Positions 59,098 to 64,000 of a stretch of 64,000 bases of DNA are shown here, piece after piece (the stretch's first letter is position 1; each line of letters begins with the position of its first letter). Under the pieces are notes generated by a model. The model was not told the origin of the DNA. It made no database searches and was given only the letters and a program-made list of their open reading frames with translations. The stretch is from the NCBI GenBank assembly GCA_023213395.1, contig CM041465.1, positions 139,507,741 through 139,571,740 of the forward strand. Direction: 5' to 3'. This stretch comes from Cycas panzhihuaensis. Its lineage: Eukaryota; Cycadophyta. The position numbers were made by a program, and so were the translations under genes.

Positions 59098-61098
59098 TTT
59101 CCCCCTTTAATACCTAATACCTATAGCATATGTTGTATAAAAAATTATATTTTGTCTTTATAAAGAACTAAACATGTATTGGCACATATGCATAATCAAT
59201 CGTTTTATTCATCGGTACTCTAGAATAACCTTCACCTACATGGTTCTCTAATATTTACCTACAAAACAACTTTCACATACTCATATCTTATCTATTTCTA
59301 GTTTCTCCTACTTGAAACTAGACTTTAAAGAGAAAATTGAGCTAAAAAAACATAACCCATTCACTAAACTATAGAACAAACCTATATAAATGGTTATCTA
59401 AGTAAAAACATATGACAAAACATCTGTTCATTTAGGCACAGATTCTAAATTTAACTCAAAAAGCACCTTGTCAAACCATTGCTAGAAATTTAATCCTTAA
59501 AAGTTACTATAAAAAATCTTCAAAGTATATTGTATGACCACTCATTATAAATCCACACAAGTCAACTCTCTAGTGCAACTAACAAAATAGAATTCTAACA
59601 TCATATGAGGAAGATATCAGCATTTAAGTAAATACATGTACCTTAAAAATGAAAACAAAATGAACAATAAAAATAAAGCCCTTTTAGCATTAGCTCACAA
59701 TCAATTTAAATAGTACATAGGACCTCACTAAGTGGTTAGAAGATTTAACATATTATAAGAATATAATTAAATATCTCATAAATATTATAATGTTGTAAAA
59801 AGTATTTTTTAGAATTGCATTGATTGCCATTTGAATATCATAACCTACGTAACCCACGTGAGGCATTTTCAATGCCATGATTATTTACAATTAAATCTAA
59901 TAGTTCCCAATGATTTATGAAGTATATCTATCCTCTAAAATTCAACAATTAACTTAAGAGATAGATCAAAGATGCTTAACATTGAGAAATAAATCATTGA
60001 GGTATTTGATAGCCTTTAATCTACTCACTACTATGACACAATTACACACCAATTAGATAAACTACTAAACTTGTCAAATCAATCCATAAACATAAAAATA
60101 ATACTCATACAAAAATAATAGTGATCATTTAACAAGTAGAGAAGCATAAAACAAAGCCATTCCAATGCTTTAAGACCATCTTTTTACTCAATATTTTGAC
60201 TACTTTTGTAGACCATTTAACATACAAACATAGATCACCAATAGATCTAGAGTCTCTTCAACAAATCTACACTATACAACTACCATTTCACCCCCTCCTC
60301 TCTTGCTCTAGATAAAAAATACAAGTGTACTCATCATTAGCAATTAGTTTTGTAATATCACAAAAATGGCAAACTACTAAATTAGTAACTTGTTGATAGG
60401 GATGGCCCTATGTTGAATCCCTCTTGAACTCAATTTCCTTAACATTTAAAAATTTGGTTGTATTAATTATTATAGGTTAATACAATAATTAGCATGCTCT
60501 GCCACCATTAAATAATCCAAAAAAATAGTGTATTCTGTTACTGAGTCAATTCATTTATTTTACCAAAAACATGCCATAAACCTTCATTGATATGGTGTCC
60601 TCATCACATAATAGAGGGCGTGACATAAAATGGTTCTTCTTACTATCTCAACAACATCAACATGGTAATCAAGTTTAATTTATAAGCCTTATTCTTAGAC
60701 AATCAAGAAAACTTGCATGCACATTAGATAAACATGCATATAAATAGCCCAAAAATTAATTAAAATAGTGGAAAACATCCATGGGATTTGAATAATCATA
60801 ACATTTACACTTTGATAGGATTTATTTCAATACTCAAGTAGTAAAATGCTCTAGATACATAAACTAATATATTTTTTAGAGCCTTATAAGCATGCTTTAG
60901 ACACATGCATTAACATGCTTTAGGTGCCCTGTAAAAATGTGGTTCAATAACCTTTCCACTAACCTATAATGGATTTTACCTTATATATAAGATAATCCCT
61001 CTTATTGGTCATAATAGGCATAGCTAAAATAAGTTATGAATAAATATAAATAGGTGTATATGCTTAGAGTCTTATAATCTCTTTAGGATCAAATAACA

Positions 61099-61110
61099 TC
61101 TCTAGTACCA
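61099..61110 (-). promoter_or_regulatory. Element J primer-binding site
   Basis: The minus strand reads TGGTACTAGAGA, a worn initiator-Met type, directly at the LTR end. Confidence 0.6.
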
Positions 61111-61434
61111 TGTTAAAGTTACACGATTTGATATCATAGATGCATAGTACCAAACACATCAAGACTATATTAACTACATGCATGGCAAAATGAATAAAGC
61201 ATGTGATAAAATATAATAAAACCTTTTCGAAGAAATGATCATCTCTAATTTATATTATGAAAAAAATAATACATATTTATAACACATGCTACCTTATAGT
61301 TATCTAACTATATGCTAGAACCTCCTAGTCACCCTATGACTATTATATTAAGAAGTGTGTGTGCCAAGACCCCACAACACACATTAAAGAGGAACACATT
61401 AATCTCCTAGTCCAAGATTAGACATTATCAAATA
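61111..61434 (-). repeat. Element J 5' LTR
   Basis: Starts TGTTAAAGTTACACG, ends TCAAATA. Confidence 0.82.
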
Positions 61435-62193
61435 TTCTTCATCCATATTTCACCTATTTCCATTATTTCTTTTAGCCAAAAAGGACTACTCCATCATTGG
61501 GGAAGGATTTGAAGTCACTTGGACTCAATTGGGATGATGTAAAACCATAACTTAAGCCTTCAATATACGTCTTATCATATTTAATACTTAGAAATTATTC
61601 TTTCTTAGATTAAAAGTAAATACTATTTATATATGTTACCTTATTGAGCTAACATTTTAGGTGGTAGAGTGATTAAAGGGTTTACATTACAAGTAGTGAA
61701 GGAGGAATACATTGAGTTTTAATTTATTTTCTTTTACATTTCACTTACCTATTGGAAAGGGGAAGTGCTACCTAAATCATATCAGGTTTGCTCCCTTGTT
61801 GCATATTTCAAAGTTAGTTCTAGATGTTATTTTAGTATTTTCATAAGTTATAATAAACCCTTTTTTGTTATAAGTTGATTTGGCAAGCAAAACCACTACC
61901 AAGTTTTTCTTAGATTTTTCTAATACCTAATGGGTCAAATTTGAGTGTTTTCTTATCCCATGTGATGAAAATTAAGTAATTAAAAATGTATAAATATGTA
62001 AATTAAAGTATTTTCAATCAAGTATAATCATGTTCCTCCTTTCATTAATTTTAATATATAAAGTCATAAAAAAGTGGGGGTAGAGAAAGGAAGTTTAACA
62101 TCTTGTATCTACTTGAAAATGTATTTGCTTTTCATTCCTATTAAATTTTTTTCACAAAGTCTAATATGATGCATCTTTAGGACATTCACCTTA
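61435..62193. other. Probable leader of element K
   Basis: Lies left of a primer site, so on the minus strand it would follow the 5' LTR of K. No frame recognised. Confidence 0.4.
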
Positions 62194-62205
62194 GCTCTAA
62201 TACCA
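62194..62205 (-). promoter_or_regulatory. Primer-binding site of element K
   Basis: The minus strand reads TGGTATTAGAGC, one C-to-T change from the initiator-Met type. Confidence 0.72.
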
Positions 62206-62650
62206 TGTTCAAATTCAATAATGATTTATGCTATTACACTAAGAACAAAGCTCTAATTGACATTGATGTATTTAATCGTATTTAGAAGTATCAATGCTCA
62301 CATGATTATTCAAAATTATGAAGGATAATAAGGGCTATAAAAGAGTAGAAAGTAAAACTATAAATATGCCATAATATTTAATGTGGAAAACACTTGATGG
62401 AAAAAAAACATGAGAGAATAGTAGAGGCTAGCTCTCTCTCATTGTCTAAAATATATTTTTGATATATGTACATATTTATAAATTTATCACCTCATGTATA
62501 TCTAATAAGATATAAGAATCTCATCAACTAATGATTTTATACCAATATATCAACTACTTAGAATATATAAGAGAATCTATATATCAACTAATCATAACTT
62601 ATCACTAATTAAATATTACATTTACTTTTGTAAAATTCAATATTCTAATA
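62206..62650 (-). repeat. 5' LTR of element K
   Basis: Plus-strand ends TGTTCAAATTC and ATTCTAATA, about 445 bases. GTGGAAAACACTTGATGG resembles a block in the E LTR. No partner copy was found in the window; J may be nested in K. Confidence 0.65.
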
Positions 62651-62766
62651 GTCTCTTTGTCCCTTTCATTTTAAAAAGAAAAAGGAAAGAAATACTTAAT
62701 GCCTATGTTTCTTATATCATATATTTGCATATGTTTATTTATTCCTTTTTTTATTTAATTAAGTAA

Positions 62767-62804
<38 letters not shown>

Positions 62805-64000
62805 CAACCTATTGATACAAAGTTATGCTTATTTAAAAACCTTGGGCATGAAAGAGATTTGCATACATCACGAGTCCCTAAACTTACAAGTGAGAGGTAA
62901 TACATTAGTTAGGCATTTTTATTATATCTATGAAAATAAAATTACACTCTAGCTATATTTTAAAAGTGTGTTATTTTATCTCTAGTTTTCTTAGAAATAA
63001 GGTATGGCCCAATTAGAGGTGGGATTAACTACATGAGTTAGATTTCATCACCAATTGATACAGTAGTCTTATACCTAAGGCATGAGTTATATCCTATCAT
63101 GTTATGAGTAGGCTTGTGGTAGGTAACTACATTGACTATATGTAGTCAAGATAGTTGAAGAAGTACCATATGCTCTATTCAAAGTGGTTTCTTCTCAAAT
63201 CTATTCTCCCTTGGGTGTATTAGGTTATGTAGAGTCAAATGCAAGAGGTGTCTTATCCCCTACATATTCTTAGAGTGGGGTTGGCACTCTAATTTTCTGT
63301 ATATTTGACTGTTGAATTAGAGTCTATAATTTTAGGATCCTAATAGTCACTTCTTCTTAATAATCCTCCTCTTGCTATTTAGATTAAGTTAATATATGTG
63401 TTTATTAGTTAGGTAGGATTAACAGAGGTTGTTACCTTTTGTGGAATAGATCATAGAGTAGAATTATAAGATTATGAAAACATCATTGTATAATTGCTTT
63501 TATGGTCCTCCTAGCTTCTAAGTGCTTCTTACATCTTCTATGCCTATTTTAGAAGGAGATTTTCAACTAGTTTTTTGTTTGATATGCATGATATGCTTAA
63601 TTTATATTTGATCTTATTTCTTAATTCTATCATTTATAAATAGTTTGTCTCATTTACTTTCAACACTTCTTTAGTAAGTGCATCACATCCATCTTTTATA
63701 TGACCTTAACGCTTAGATCTATAACCTTTGAGACACATAGTATCTTAAGATTAGCCATTAAGCCTTCCTCATTGACCTAGGCTCCCAATCTTAAGTCTTG
63801 AGTTAAGTTGAGTGGGTCTACTTCCCTTTTTTTGGTTATAATTGGGTATGTGAGTTGAGTTGGCCCATATGAATATGCAAGATTTTACTCAGTGACTTGT
63901 CCAAAGGCACTTGTGAGTTCCAACTATAGTTGTATATCTAGTTAAGGTAGGCCCCACCTAATAATGTTACATGGGAATATTAGCTATAGGATAAATGAGA
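62651..64000. other. No gene recognised, apart from a GA microsatellite
   Basis: (GA)n lies at 62773-62801. The rest is AT-rich without a sustained frame or paired repeat. Confidence 0.45.
62773..62801. repeat. (GA)n microsatellite
   Basis: About 14 GA units. Confidence 0.95.

Larger units (their letters stand above)
58775..61434 (-). mobile_element. Element J: non-autonomous LTR element without coding sequence
   Basis: LTRs of about 323 and 324 bases at 58775-59097 and 61111-61434 share GATTTGATATCA, AAAGAAATGATCATCTC and TTATAACACATGC. Inside the left LTR is the complement of a purine tract (TTTCCCCCTTTAA). Inside the right LTR is a worn primer site (minus strand TGGTACTAGAGA). The 2.0-kb interior has no frame above about 50 codons. 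The flanks ACTTT and TTCTT do not match, so no target duplication is claimed. Confidence 0.78.

Overview
This is plant nuclear DNA: AT-rich, poor in CpG, and built almost entirely of decayed LTR retrotransposons. Plant-type features are Ty3/gypsy elements of the Tat and chromovirus kinds, Ty1/copia elements primed by initiator-methionine tRNA, a TRIM-sized element, and a gene fragment resembling the plant EFR3/SRL2 family. The species cannot be named. I see no intact host gene, tRNA, rRNA or CRISPR array. Nearly every coding region is a pseudogene, and many stops or substitutions look like C-to-T or G-to-A changes.

Layout. 1-1945: minus-strand gypsy pol fragment (RNase H, integrase, chromodomain-like tail). 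2539-2862: an LTR with a primer site on one side and a purine tract on the other. 7930-29830: a three-level nest. Chromovirus A (plus strand) is split inside its reverse transcriptase by Tat element B (9569-27451, LTRs of about 2.5 kb). B is split inside its own reverse transcriptase by copia element C (15111-22495, minus). Both insertions leave near-matching 5-bp target duplications, and both host reading frames resume on the far side. 30887-37942: a complete-length but dead copia element E (minus) with 450-bp LTRs and target duplication GGAGG.

39597-44227: element G (plus), non-autonomous, preceded by an inverted partial copy F. G carries, antisense to itself, about 148 codons resembling the C-terminal part of plant EFR3/SRL2-like proteins: a probable captured host gene fragment. 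45410-45713: a TRIM-like element with two 74-bp terminal repeats. 49915-55133: element I (minus), LTR-bounded, with only a gag remnant and a long leader holding an unexplained open stretch. 56792-57196: a related lone LTR between duplicated flanks. 58775-61434: element J, non-autonomous. 62206-62650: another LTR with primer site. Two degenerate 33-bp arrays lie at 48667-48860 and about 57905-58145. The remaining stretches are AT-rich DNA in which I recognise nothing.

The genes do not form a host pathway. The coding remnants are the gag, protease, reverse transcriptase, RNase H and integrase modules of separate elements. The nesting gives relative age: A is older than B, and B is older than C. 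The best candidates for something new are the captured EFR3-like fragment in G, the unexplained CpG-bearing leaders of I and E, and a short hairpin conserved in four related LTR copies with a paired-base change.
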